From the NCBI GenBank assembly GCA_937967645.1, contig CALBTT010000228.1, forward strand, positions 1-64,000: DNA of 64,000 nucleotides. The letters are read 5' to 3'. The notes under the pieces are model-generated. The model ran no database searches. It saw only the letters and a program-made list of their open reading frames with translations, and had not been told where the DNA came from. The translations under genes were made by a program, and so were the position numbers. Position 1 is the stretch's first letter. The number at the start of each line of letters is the position of its first letter. This document shows positions 43,670-52,506 of this stretch, in pieces. The stretch is from an uncultured Zoogloea sp. Its GTDB lineage: Bacteria; Pseudomonadota; Gammaproteobacteria; Burkholderiales; Rhodocyclaceae.

Positions 43670-43843
43670 GGAGCTTCTCCTTGTTTTCGAATAGGCCCCG
43701 AGTCTAGGGAGTAGCCGCAACGCACCAAACCAATAAAAACGGCTTTACATATTCCTCAAAAGAAAAAGGATCAAACCCGATCCTTTTAAATGGTTATAAA
43801 TGATGGGCTCTGCCTCCCGTCAGCCCTTCAAAAGGAGTGCCTC
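43670..43843. promoter_or_regulatory. Divergent region with 9-bp inverted repeat between sbp and a lipoprotein gene
   Basis: AAAAGGATC (43764-43772) and GATCCTTTT (43779-43787) form a perfect stem with a 6-base loop and run into A/T on both sides. It looks like a bidirectional terminator but lies between divergent start codons. Leftward TTGGTG-16 bp-TAGACT is a plausible sbp promoter with AT-rich DNA upstream where CysB would bind. Confidence 0.5.
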
Positions 43844-44377
43844 ATGAAAGTCTTCAACCCGGCCTCGTCACTCGCCGCCCTGTGCCTGGGCCTCGCCGCG
43901 TGCACGAACCTTCCGCTCGCAGGCGACCCGGCCACGATCCGCAGCGTGGCGGAAGCCCGGCGCATCCTGGGCGAGCCGGCGCTACGCTGGGCAAAGCCGG
44001 ACGGGGGGGAGCAGCTCGCCTTCCCCCAGGGCCCGATGGGCTACCGGACCTGGATGGTGCACACCGACGCCGACGGGCGCGTGTTGTCCATGGAGAACGT
44101 GATGAGCCAGGCGCACTTCACGCGCATCCAGCCGGGCATGAGCCAGGACGAGGTGCTGCGCATCCTGGGGCCGTCCTATCCGGGCTGGACGGTGTATTAC
44201 AAGGCGCGGGACGAGCTGGTGTGGGAGTGGCGCTACTGCGATGTGTGGGCCGAGCCGGCGCGGTTCAACGTGCTGTTCGACGGCCGCAGCGCCACCGTGC
44301 GCAGCACCGCCCGCCAGCCCGAGCGGCTTTCACAGCCCTGGGGCCGGGGCGACCGGCGGGACTGGTGCAGCCCCTGA
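43844..44377 (+). CDS. Outer-membrane lipoprotein, SmpA/BamE-like fold
   Basis: A 177-residue lipoprotein with signal lipobox LAAC (about residue 20), good AAAGGAG ribosome site. The mature part has two short repeats: VAEARRILGEPALRW and MSQDEVLRILGPSY, the latter resembling the BamE/SmpA helix-turn with the IQPGMSQDEVLRILG pattern. It is not canonical BamE. Function not recognised; it may be an envelope stress or assembly lipoprotein. Confidence 0.75.
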   Translation: MKVFNPASSLAALCLGLAACTNLPLAGDPATIRSVAEARRILGEPALRWAKPDGGEQLAFPQGPMGYRTWMVHTDADGRVLSMENVMSQAHFTRIQPGMSQDEVLRILGPSYPGWTVYYKARDELVWEWRYCDVWAEPARFNVLFDGRSATVRSTARQPERLSQPWGRGDRRDWCSP

Positions 44378-44402
44378 GCCGCGACAGGCGGTAGGTGCCG
44401 GG

Positions 44403-45716
44403 TCAGTCTTCTTCCGCCGGCTCCGGCGCCAGGGACAGCAGCACCTTGTCCACCCGGTTGCGATCCATGTCCATCACCTCGAAGCGCCAGCCCAGCACCT
44501 CGAAGTGGTCGGTGGCCACCGGCACCCGACCCAGGCTGTGCATGATGAAGCCACCCAGGGTATTGAAGGAATGCTCCTCCTCCCCGGGCAGGTCGTCGAG
44601 GATATCCAGCTTGGACTTGAGGCGCTCGATCCCCACGTCGCCATCCACCAGCCAGGAGCCGTCCTCACGCTGCAGCATGTCACGATCTTCCGGCGCCTCG
44701 GGCACCGACAGCTCACCGACGATCGCGGCCAGCACGTCGGTCAGGGTCACCAGGCCCTGGACGTCGCCATACTCATCGATCAGCAGGGCGAACTGCAGAC
44801 GGGCCCGCCGGAAGCTCTCCAGCAACTGGGTGGTGGACACCGTCTCCGGCACATACAGCGGCGGGCGCAGCATGGTCTCGATATCGGCCAGCGTCAGACG
44901 TTCGCCACGCAGGGTCTTCTTGAGCAGGTCGCCGGTCTGGAGCACGCCGAGGATGTGCTCGAGGCCGTCGCGGCATACCACCACGCGGGAATAGCAGGTA
45001 TCCACCAGGCTCTGCCACACCACCTCTTCATCTTCGTCCAGGTCGATCACGAACATCTCCCGGCGGGGCGTCATGATCGCCGAGATGCGCTGCTCGTCGA
45101 GACGCAGCACGTTGGAAACGATCTCCTGCTCGCTCTCGTGGAAGACCCCGGCTTCGGCGCCCTGCTCCATCAGCACCTTGATCTCGTCGTCGGTGACCGG
45201 CGGCTCCTCCTTGCGGCGGGCGCCCAGCACCCGCAGGATGGCCGCCGACGAACCCGACAGCACGGTCACCAGCGGATGGCTGACGCGGGCCAGGATCATC
45301 ATCGGCCGGGCGATCAGGGTCGCGATGCCCTCGGGCGCCAGCAGCGCCAGGCGCTTGGGCACCAGCTCGCCGACCACCACCGAGAAATAGGTCAGGCCGA
45401 TGACCGTCAGGGTCAGGGACACGCCCCTGGCGTAGGGCTCGATCAGGTGGAAGCTGGACAGCCACCCGGCCAGCGGGTCGGAGATGGCGGCCTCGCCGAT
45501 GGCGCCGCTGAGGATTCCCACCGAGGTGATGCCGACCTGGATGGTGGACAGGAAACCCGAGGGCTCCTGGTGAAGCTGGAGCGCCGACTCGGCGCCGGGG
45601 CTGCCGTCGTCGGCGAGGTTCTGAAGACGGGCCTTGCGGGATGACACCACCGCCATCTCGGACATGGCGAACACGCCATTGAGGAGAATGAGCAGCAGCA
45701 GTAGGAATAGATCCAT
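44403..45716 (-). CDS. CNNM/CorC-HlyC family membrane protein
   Basis: A 437-residue protein with an N-terminal DUF21 membrane domain (about 1-200; opens MDLFLLLLLILLNGVFAMSE), two CBS domains (about 215-340, including IMTPRREMFVID and DEYGDVQGLVTLTDVL) and a C-terminal CorC/HlyC domain (about 355-430). The family is associated with magnesium/cobalt efflux in some bacteria; the older name is hemolysin-like. The ATG at 45716 is preferred over much longer upstream frames. Confidence 0.92.
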   Translation of the reverse strand: MDLFLLLLLILLNGVFAMSEMAVVSSRKARLQNLADDGSPGAESALQLHQEPSGFLSTIQVGITSVGILSGAIGEAAISDPLAGWLSSFHLIEPYARGVSLTLTVIGLTYFSVVVGELVPKRLALLAPEGIATLIARPMMILARVSHPLVTVLSGSSAAILRVLGARRKEEPPVTDDEIKVLMEQGAEAGVFHESEQEIVSNVLRLDEQRISAIMTPRREMFVIDLDEDEEVVWQSLVDTCYSRVVVCRDGLEHILGVLQTGDLLKKTLRGERLTLADIETMLRPPLYVPETVSTTQLLESFRRARLQFALLIDEYGDVQGLVTLTDVLAAIVGELSVPEAPEDRDMLQREDGSWLVDGDVGIERLKSKLDILDDLPGEEEHSFNTLGGFIMHSLGRVPVATDHFEVLGWRFEVMDMDRNRVDKVLLSLAPEPAEED

Positions 45717-45768
45717 CAGTTGGGCGGGCCGCCCATGCGGTGTGGCCCGGGGGTTGAACGAGGCCCCA

Positions 45769-45840
45769 TTGTAACGGCTAGTAGCCCCGACGCGAAAAGG
45801 GCCTTGCCCAGACAGGGTCTGATAGCGGACTCCGTTACAA
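45769..45840. repeat. Spaced 9-bp inverted repeat between divergent genes
   Basis: TTGTAACGG (45769-45777) and CCGTTACAA (45832-45840) are perfect inverted copies with centres 63 bp apart, close to six helical turns. They lie between the CNNM/CorC-type gene and the TonB-like gene. A regulator that loops DNA could use them. Confidence 0.5.
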
Positions 45841-45882
45841 AAAGCAGCCCGGGCGGACAGGCGCCGGTCTAAAATCCGCACG

Positions 45883-46767
45883 ATGTTTTCTGCGCGTCCC
45901 CCCTCTCCGTCGCGGTCCCTGCGCCTGGCGATCGCGATTTCGCTGATCGTCCATGCGCTCGTCCTGCTGATCCCCTCCAGCCCGCCGGAGGGGCGCGACA
46001 CCTCGGCCTCGCCGATGCAGGCGCGCCTCGCCCCCCTTCCCCGCCAGCAGCCTGCCCGGCAACCCGTGGAGCGCGCTGAAGTGCGCCCCGCCAAACCGGC
46101 ACCTGGCAAGGAAACACGCCAGGCCAAGGCGCCGGAAGCACGGCCGCGCGTGATCACCGCGCGCAAGCCCTCCCCGTCCAGCGTGACGACGGCAGAATCG
46201 ACCCCCACCTGGAGTGTCGCGCAGAAGGAGGAGATGAACCGCTTCCTGGATGAACTCTCCAGCGAAGCAAAGGCCCGCCCCCAGCCCAGCCTCGCCGAAC
46301 GCTCCATGGCGATGGCCCGCGAGATGGCCCGGGAAGGCGCACGCGAGGGCGGCAGCCGACGCCGGGATGACACGGGCGACCTCGTCGAGCGCATCCCCGA
46401 CAGCCCGCCGGTCGATCCCTTCAGCCTGGAGTTCTACCTGGACGCCCTGGTCAAGAAGCTCAACCGCAGCGCCTCCTTCGTCAAGAACGACCCCCGCACC
46501 CGCGGCATCCACGGGGCGGCGGTCGAAGTCCGGCTCAATCCGGACGGCAGCCTGAAGAGCTTCAAGATCGTCCAGGCCGGCGACCAGCAGGAAGAGATCG
46601 CCTTCGTCCGCTCGGTGGTCGAACGGGCCGTACCCTTTGCGGCCTTCCCCCCCGACATCGTCAAGTCGGCGCGCTCCCTGGCCCTGATGATCTGCATCCA
46701 GCCAGCCGGGCTGGGCGGCGACGGTTTCGGCTTCACCCGACGCCCCGAGGGCAGCCGCTGCTCCTAG
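45883..46767 (+). CDS. TonB-like energy transducer
   Basis: A 294-residue protein with an N-terminal membrane anchor (about 13-30, with His in SLIVHALVLLI), a long Pro/Arg/Ala periplasmic spacer and a C-terminal TonB-like domain (about 185-280: EFYLDALVKKLNRSASF, VEVRLNPDGSLKSFKIV). It probably transmits energy from ExbB-ExbD to outer-membrane receptors; exbBD lie 12 kb away. The C-terminal domain matches TonB family members of betaproteobacteria. Confidence 0.82.
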   Translation: MFSARPPSPSRSLRLAIAISLIVHALVLLIPSSPPEGRDTSASPMQARLAPLPRQQPARQPVERAEVRPAKPAPGKETRQAKAPEARPRVITARKPSPSSVTTAESTPTWSVAQKEEMNRFLDELSSEAKARPQPSLAERSMAMAREMAREGAREGGSRRRDDTGDLVERIPDSPPVDPFSLEFYLDALVKKLNRSASFVKNDPRTRGIHGAAVEVRLNPDGSLKSFKIVQAGDQQEEIAFVRSVVERAVPFAAFPPDIVKSARSLALMICIQPAGLGGDGFGFTRRPEGSRCS

Positions 46768-46809
46768 CCCGCGGTATCATCGGCACACCCCACCGCGGAG
46801 GTGTTTGCC

Positions 46810-48300
46810 ATGTCCTTCCTCCTCGCCCTTGACCAGGGCACCAGCAGCAGCCGGGCCATCGTCTTCAACGACCGCTGCGAGGCCGTCGGGCTGGCCCAGC
46901 AGGAGTTCAGGCAGTTCTTCCCCCAGCCTGGCTGGGTCGAGCACGACCCCGACGAGATCTGGCAGACCCAGCTGGCCTGCGCCCGCCAGGCCCTGCAGCA
47001 GGCGGGCATCGAGGCCAGCCGGATTGCCGCCATCGGCATCGCCAACCAGCGGGAGACCACCGTGCTGTGGGAGCGCGCCAGCGGCCGGCCGCTGGCACCC
47101 GCCATCGTCTGGCAGGACCGCCGCGGCGTGGCCCATTGCGAACGACTCAAGGCGGACGGTCACGCGGAATGGGTGCGCGCCCGCACCGGGCTCGAACTGG
47201 ACGCCTATTTCTCGGCCACCAAGCTGGCCTGGCTGCTGGAGCACGTACCCGGCGCCCGTCAGCGGGCCGAACGCGGTGAACTGGCCTTCGGCACCATCGA
47301 CAGCTGGCTGGTGTGGCAGCTCACCGGCGGCGCCCGCCACGTCACCGACCCCGGCAACGCCTCCCGCACCCTGCTCTTCGACATCCACCGCCAGGTCTGG
47401 GACGCCGACCTGCTGGCCCTCTTCGGAATTCCCGCCAGCCTGCTGCCGGAGGTCGTAGACAGCAGCGGCGTGATGGCGGAGACCGCGCCTGCACATTTCG
47501 GCTGTGCCATTCCACTGGCCGGCCTGGCGGGCGACCAGCAAGCCGCCACCTTCGGCCAGGCCTGCCTGCAGCCCGGCATGGCCAAGAACACCTACGGCAC
47601 GGGCTGCTTCCTGATGCTCAACACGGGCGGAAAGCCGGTGGCCTCCCGCCACCATCTGCTCACCACCCTGGGCTGGCGGCGCGGCGGGGAAACCGATTAC
47701 ATGCTGGAAGGCAGCGTCTTCGTGGCCGGCGCCGTGGTCCAGTGGCTGCGCGACGGCCTCGGGCTGATCGACACAGCGGCAGACATCGAACCCCTCGCCG
47801 CCAGCGTTCCCGACAGCGGCGGCGCGGTGCTGGTGCCCGCCTTCGCCGGCCTCGGCGCCCCCTGGTGGGACGGCCATGCCCGCGGCACCCTGGTGGGTCT
47901 GACCCGTGGCGTCACCCGGGCCCACATCGCCCGCGCCGCCCTGGATGCCATCGCCCTGCAAACCGTCGATCTGGTCGACGCCATGCGCCGGGACGGTGCC
48001 ACGCCTCTCACCGAGCTGCGGGTTGACGGCGGCGCGGCGCGCAACAACCTGCTGATGCAGATCCAGGCCGACCTGCTCGGGGTGCCGGTGATCCGCCCGC
48101 GCCAGACCGAGACCACCGCCCTGGGTGCCGCCTGCCTGGCCGGGCTGGCGGTGGGCGTGTGGGACACCCCGGCCACCCTGGCGCAGCACTGGCAGGCCGA
48201 GCGCGTGTTCGAACCGACCCGCCCGGCGGGCTGGCGGGCGGAGCGGCTGGCCACCTGGCATCGGGCCGTGGAGCGTAGTCGCGGCTGGGCCCAGGAATGA
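46810..48300 (+). CDS. glpK: Glycerol kinase
   Basis: Phosphorylates glycerol to sn-glycerol 3-phosphate. The 496-residue FGGY kinase begins MSFLLALDQGTSSSRAI and contains WVEHDPDEIW, GIANQRETTVLWE, the GDQQAATFGQ nucleotide motif and GGAARNNLLMQ. ATG 46810 is chosen because GGAGGT lies 7 bases upstream; a GTG three codons earlier is unsupported. It overlaps glpD by 4 bp. No glpF or glpR is adjacent. Confidence 0.97.
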   Translation: MSFLLALDQGTSSSRAIVFNDRCEAVGLAQQEFRQFFPQPGWVEHDPDEIWQTQLACARQALQQAGIEASRIAAIGIANQRETTVLWERASGRPLAPAIVWQDRRGVAHCERLKADGHAEWVRARTGLELDAYFSATKLAWLLEHVPGARQRAERGELAFGTIDSWLVWQLTGGARHVTDPGNASRTLLFDIHRQVWDADLLALFGIPASLLPEVVDSSGVMAETAPAHFGCAIPLAGLAGDQQAATFGQACLQPGMAKNTYGTGCFLMLNTGGKPVASRHHLLTTLGWRRGGETDYMLEGSVFVAGAVVQWLRDGLGLIDTAADIEPLAASVPDSGGAVLVPAFAGLGAPWWDGHARGTLVGLTRGVTRAHIARAALDAIALQTVDLVDAMRRDGATPLTELRVDGGAARNNLLMQIQADLLGVPVIRPRQTETTALGAACLAGLAVGVWDTPATLAQHWQAERVFEPTRPAGWRAERLATWHRAVERSRGWAQE

Positions 48301-49829
48301 AACGCACCGATCTGCTGAGCCGCCTGCGCAGCACCCACCGCTGGGATGTGCTGGTGGTGGGCGGCGGCGCCACCGGGCTGGGCTGCGCGGTGGAGGCCGC
48401 CTCCCGCGGTTACGCCACCCTGCTCCTCGAGGCACGGGATTTCGCCAAGGGCACCAGCTCGCGCTCGACCAAGCTGATCCACGGCGGTGTGCGCTATCTC
48501 GCCCAGGGGCGCATCGGCCTGGTCCGCGAGGCCTTGGCGGAGCGCGCCCTGCTGCTCGCCAACGCACCTCACCTGGTCCATCCGCAGCGCTTCGTGGTGC
48601 CGGTCTACAGCCACCTCGACCGCCTCACCCTCGGCATCGGCCTGAGCGCCTACGACTGGCTGGCCGGACCGCGCAGCCTGGGCCCCAGCCGCCTGCTGTC
48701 GGCGGGCGAGACCCTGGCCCTGCTCCCCACCGTGGAAAACCACGGCCTGCTCGGCGGGATCGCCTACATGGACGCCCGCTTCGACGACGCCCGGCTGGCC
48801 ATCAGCCTGATGCGCACCGTCCTCGGGCTGGGCGGCGTGGCCCTCAACTACCTGCCGGTGGAGGGCCTGTGCCACGCCGGGGGCCGGGTCAGCGGCGTCC
48901 GCGCCCGGGATGCCGAGAGCGGCGAGACCTTCGAGATCGCCGCGCAGGTGGTCATCAACGCCGCGGGGGTCTGGGCGGACCAGTTGCGTCAGCTCGACGA
49001 CGCCGGGCTGTCCAGCCGCCTGCGCCCCAGCCAGGGCGCCCATTTGGTGGTGGACCGGGATTTCCTGCCCGGCGATTCAGCCCTGCTGATCCCCCACACC
49101 CGCGACGGCCGGGTGCTGTTCATGATTCCCTGGAAGAGCAAGGTGCTGCTCGGCACCACCGACACCGCCCGCCAGGATCTGCCCGAGGAGCCGCGCCCCT
49201 TCCGCGAGGAGGTGGACTTCATCCTCGACACGGCGGCCCGCTACCTGCCCCATGCGCCGGGGCGCAGCGATGTGCGCAGCGCCTTTGCCGGCCTGCGTCC
49301 GCTGATCGGCGGCGGCGCGGGCAGCACCGCCAGCCTGTCCCGGGAACACGTGATCGAGGTATCCGGCCAGGGCCTGGTCTCGGTCGCGGGGGGAAAATGG
49401 ACCACCTACCGGCGGATGGGTGAAGAGATCATCGACCGCGCGGTGGCATCAGCCAGCCTGCCTGCCCGGGCCAGTCGCAGCCGGGAGCTGGCGCTGCACG
49501 GCAGCACCGCTGGCCCCAGCGACGACGTGCATGGCTGCGAGCGGCCTGCCATCGACGCCCTGCCGGGCGCCCAGGTGCGCCTGCATCCCAGCCTCGATCT
49601 GTGCGAAGCCGAGGTCCGCCATGCCGTACGCCACGAGCAGGCCCGCAGCATCGAAGACATGCTGGCCCGGCGCCACCGCGCGCTCTTCATCGACGCAGCG
49701 GCGGCCCTCGCCTGTGCCCCCGCGGTGGCCGCCATCATGGCCGGAGAACTGGGCTGGACACCATCGCTGACCCTTGAAATGCAGGAAGCCTTCCGCCGCG
49801 TGGCGGAAGGCTTCCTGGTCGATCCCTGA
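48297..49829 (+). CDS. glpD: Aerobic glycerol-3-phosphate dehydrogenase
   Basis: Membrane-associated flavoenzyme oxidising glycerol 3-phosphate to DHAP and reducing quinone. The 510-residue product has the FAD-binding GGGATGLGCAVEAASRG (about 22-38), the SSRSTKLIHGGVRYL motif, and a C-terminal DAO_C helical domain. It follows glpK with an ATGA overlap. A perfect hairpin lies in its last codons. Confidence 0.97.
   Translation: MKRTDLLSRLRSTHRWDVLVVGGGATGLGCAVEAASRGYATLLLEARDFAKGTSSRSTKLIHGGVRYLAQGRIGLVREALAERALLLANAPHLVHPQRFVVPVYSHLDRLTLGIGLSAYDWLAGPRSLGPSRLLSAGETLALLPTVENHGLLGGIAYMDARFDDARLAISLMRTVLGLGGVALNYLPVEGLCHAGGRVSGVRARDAESGETFEIAAQVVINAAGVWADQLRQLDDAGLSSRLRPSQGAHLVVDRDFLPGDSALLIPHTRDGRVLFMIPWKSKVLLGTTDTARQDLPEEPRPFREEVDFILDTAARYLPHAPGRSDVRSAFAGLRPLIGGGAGSTASLSREHVIEVSGQGLVSVAGGKWTTYRRMGEEIIDRAVASASLPARASRSRELALHGSTAGPSDDVHGCERPAIDALPGAQVRLHPSLDLCEAEVRHAVRHEQARSIEDMLARRHRALFIDAAAALACAPAVAAIMAGELGWTPSLTLEMQEAFRRVAEGFLVDP
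49783..49816 (+). repeat. Perfect 15-bp inverted repeat in the 3' end of glpD
   Basis: AGGAAGCCTTCCGCC (49783-49797) and GGCGGAAGGCTTCCT (49802-49816) enclose a 4-base loop, within the codons for QEAFRRVAEGFLVDP. It ends 13 bases before the stop codon. No U tract follows; glpD and cphA converge here with only 18 bases between stops. Confidence 0.85.
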
Positions 49830-49847
49830 AGCGCTGAAGCGGGTTCG

Positions 49848-52421
49848 TCAGCCGGCTTCGGCGATCCGTTTGGCGATGTGCTCCAGCGCTTCCTCCACCT
49901 GGTCGATCAGGATCAGGCACAGGTCACCGCTGGACAGCTTGGACAACGCGGTGTCGATGGCCAGGAACTCACCCCGGATCTCGCAGATATCGGTGGTCCG
50001 CGGCGCGCCGACCAGGCCTTCGCGCAGCAGCGCCAGCACCTCGCCATCGGCGCGGCCGCGCTGGCACTCGTCCTGGTAGAGGACCACGTCGTCGAAGACC
50101 TTGCCGAGAATGCGGGTCTGCTCGCGGATGTCTTCGTCACGCCGGTCGCCGGCACCACTGATCACCACCGAGCGGCGCTTGGCCGGCATGCTCTCCACGG
50201 CCTGCACCAGGGCCAGGATGGCATCCGGGTTGTGGCCGTAGTCGGCGATCAGGGTCGCACCCTTGTAGTCGAAGACGTTGAAGCGGCCCGGTGCGCTGGC
50301 GGCGTCGTTGATGAAGCTGCCCACCGCCTTCAGGATGGTCTCGGTGGACAAGCCCAGGGCCCAGGCTGCGCCGATCGACGCCATGGCGTTCTCGACCTGG
50401 AAGGAGATGCTGCCGTTGCGGGTGATCGGGATTCCGGCCAAGGGCACGCGGAACTGCTCCTCACCCTGCACCGCCACGATATCACCGCCTTCGACGAAGA
50501 CCACCCGATGCCCCTGGACCCGGTGGGTTGCCAGCACCGGGTTGTTCGGATCCATGGCAAAGAACAGCACCTTGCCCGGGCAGGCGCTGGCCATCTTGAC
50601 CACCATCGGGTCGGCCGCGTTGAGCACGGCGGTACCGTGGGGCGCCACGTTCTGCACGATGACCCGCTTCACCACGGCCAGATCCTCGACCGTGCTGATG
50701 TAGGACAGGCCCAGGTGGTCGCCCATGCCGATGTTGGTCACCACCGCCACATCGCAGCGATCGAAGGCCAGGCCCTCGCGCAGCACGCCACCGCGGGCGG
50801 TCTCGAACACCGCGGCATCCACGTCGGGGTGCAGCAGGATGTTGCGGGCGCTGCGCGGGCCGCTGCAGTCGCCGGTGTCGATGCGGCGCTTGCCCACATA
50901 AACACCGTCGGAGTTGGTCATGCCGACCCGGTTGCCCGCCACGCCCAGGATGTGGGCAGTCAGGCGCACGGTGGTCGTCTTGCCGTTGGTGCCCGCCACC
51001 GCCACAACGGGGATGCGGCCGTTCTCACCAGGCTTGAACATGTTGGCGACAATGGCCTCGCCGACCGGCCGGCCCTTGCCGTAGGACGGCTGCAGGTGCA
51101 TGCGCAGGCCAGGGGCCGCGTTGCATTCGACGATGCCGCCGCTCTGCGCTTCAAGGGGCTCGAGCACGCTCTCGCACACCACGTCCACCCCGCAGATGTC
51201 CAGGCCGATGTTCTTCGCCGCGGCGATGGCCCGCTCGGCCACCTCAGGGTGCACATCGTCGGTCACATCGGTGGCGGTACCGCCGGTGGACAGGTTGGCG
51301 TTGTTGCGCAGGATCACCCGCTTGCCCTTGGCCGGCACGGATTCCGCGTCGAAGCCCTGCTTGGCCAGGGTGGCCAGGGCAATCTCGTCGAAGCGGATCT
51401 TGGTCAGCGAAGTGGCATGGCCGACGCCCCGCCGCGGATCGCTGTTAACGTGGTCAACCAGCTCGCGGATGCTGCGCTTGCCATCCCCCACCACCAGCGG
51501 CGGATCACGCCGGGCCGCCGCCACCAGCTTGTCGCCGATGACCAGCACGCGGTAGTCGTGCCCGGGCAGGTAGCGCTCGACCAGGATGTCGTCGCTGAAC
51601 TCCGCCGCCACGTTGTAGGCGCGCTTGACCTCTTCCTCGGTACGCAGCTTGACCGCCACACCCTTGCCCTGGTTGCCATCGCGGGGCTTGACCACTACCA
51701 GGCCACCGATCTCACGGGCCGCTTGCCAGGCGTCATCGGCGCTGCTCACCGAACGCCCCAGCGGCACCGGCACGCCGGCGGCACGCAGCAGGGTCTTGGT
51801 GAGCTCCTTATCCTGGGCGATGGATTCCGCCACCGCACTGGTCAGATCGGTTTCGGCGGCCTGGATGCGGCGCTGCTTGCTGCCCCAGCCGAACTGCACC
51901 AGGCTGCCCTCGGTGAGACGCCGGAACGGAATGCCACGGGCCACGGCGGCCTGCACGATGGAGCCGGTGGAGGGACCGAGGCGCACATCCTCGTCCAGCT
52001 CCTGGAGGCGGCTCAGCGCCGCAGCCAGATCGAAGGGTCCGTCGGTCTCGGCGGCACGGCACAACTCGATGGCCAGCTCGAAGGCCAGGCGGCCGACCTT
52101 CTCCTCGGTGTATTCGACCACCACCTGGAACACCCCGGGCTCCAGGGTCCGGGCGGTGCGGCTGAAGGTCACCGGGCAACCGGCGCTGGACTGCAGGCCC
52201 AGGGTGGCCATCTCGAGGGCGTGGGCCACGGAGATCTGGCCCAAATGGGCATCCGCCTCCAGGAAGCCCATTTCCGGAAAGAGGTTGCGCAGGCGCTCCT
52301 CGTAGCCCGGAATGGAATCGATGTCACCCTCGGCCTCGGAGCAGGTCACGATGGCCTCGATGGCGGTGTGGCGGCTCCACAGGTTGGGGCCGCGCAGTGC
52401 CCGGATGCGTGAAACTTCCAT
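49848..52421 (-). CDS. cphA: Cyanophycin synthetase
   Basis: Makes cyanophycin, the poly-aspartate backbone with arginine side chains, from Asp, Arg and ATP without ribosomes. The 857 residues comprise an N-terminal domain (about 1-160), an ATP-grasp domain (about 200-450: VVKPRDGNQGKGVAV, LVERYLPGHDYRVLVIGDK, ECNAAPGLRMHL) and a Mur-ligase-like domain with an intact P-loop GTNGKTTTVRL (about 477-487) and DYGHNPDAI (about 713). Length matches CphA1 enzymes. The ATG has an AAGGAC site. It is the second gene after cphA' and probably stores nitrogen, carbon and energy. Confidence 0.97.
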   Translation of the reverse strand: MEVSRIRALRGPNLWSRHTAIEAIVTCSEAEGDIDSIPGYEERLRNLFPEMGFLEADAHLGQISVAHALEMATLGLQSSAGCPVTFSRTARTLEPGVFQVVVEYTEEKVGRLAFELAIELCRAAETDGPFDLAAALSRLQELDEDVRLGPSTGSIVQAAVARGIPFRRLTEGSLVQFGWGSKQRRIQAAETDLTSAVAESIAQDKELTKTLLRAAGVPVPLGRSVSSADDAWQAAREIGGLVVVKPRDGNQGKGVAVKLRTEEEVKRAYNVAAEFSDDILVERYLPGHDYRVLVIGDKLVAAARRDPPLVVGDGKRSIRELVDHVNSDPRRGVGHATSLTKIRFDEIALATLAKQGFDAESVPAKGKRVILRNNANLSTGGTATDVTDDVHPEVAERAIAAAKNIGLDICGVDVVCESVLEPLEAQSGGIVECNAAPGLRMHLQPSYGKGRPVGEAIVANMFKPGENGRIPVVAVAGTNGKTTTVRLTAHILGVAGNRVGMTNSDGVYVGKRRIDTGDCSGPRSARNILLHPDVDAAVFETARGGVLREGLAFDRCDVAVVTNIGMGDHLGLSYISTVEDLAVVKRVIVQNVAPHGTAVLNAADPMVVKMASACPGKVLFFAMDPNNPVLATHRVQGHRVVFVEGGDIVAVQGEEQFRVPLAGIPITRNGSISFQVENAMASIGAAWALGLSTETILKAVGSFINDAASAPGRFNVFDYKGATLIADYGHNPDAILALVQAVESMPAKRRSVVISGAGDRRDEDIREQTRILGKVFDDVVLYQDECQRGRADGEVLALLREGLVGAPRTTDICEIRGEFLAIDTALSKLSSGDLCLILIDQVEEALEHIAKRIAEAG

Positions 52422-52448
52422 GAATTTCTGTCCTTGTCTTTTTATGCA

Positions 52449-52475
52449 GCCGGCGCCCCATCGGGCGCTCCGGCA
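52449..52475 (-). promoter_or_regulatory. Intercistronic hairpin between cphA' and cphA
   Basis: In the 85-base gap GCCGG pairs with CCGGC and GCCC with GGGC around CATC on the minus strand. It has no clean U run and more likely affects mRNA stability or relative expression than ends transcription. Confidence 0.4.
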
Positions 52476-52506
52476 AATCTCGTGCTTCTGGCTGGCGCCC
52501 CGCGGG

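Noticed and set aside
46777..48567. 596-codon minus-strand frame opposite glpK
   Set aside because: glpK is certain on the plus strand and starts with a good ribosome site; the antisense frame has no domain.
49878..52412. 844-codon plus-strand frame opposite cphA
   Set aside because: Fully antisense to a canonical cyanophycin synthetase, His/Gly/Ala-rich, with no recognisable domain.
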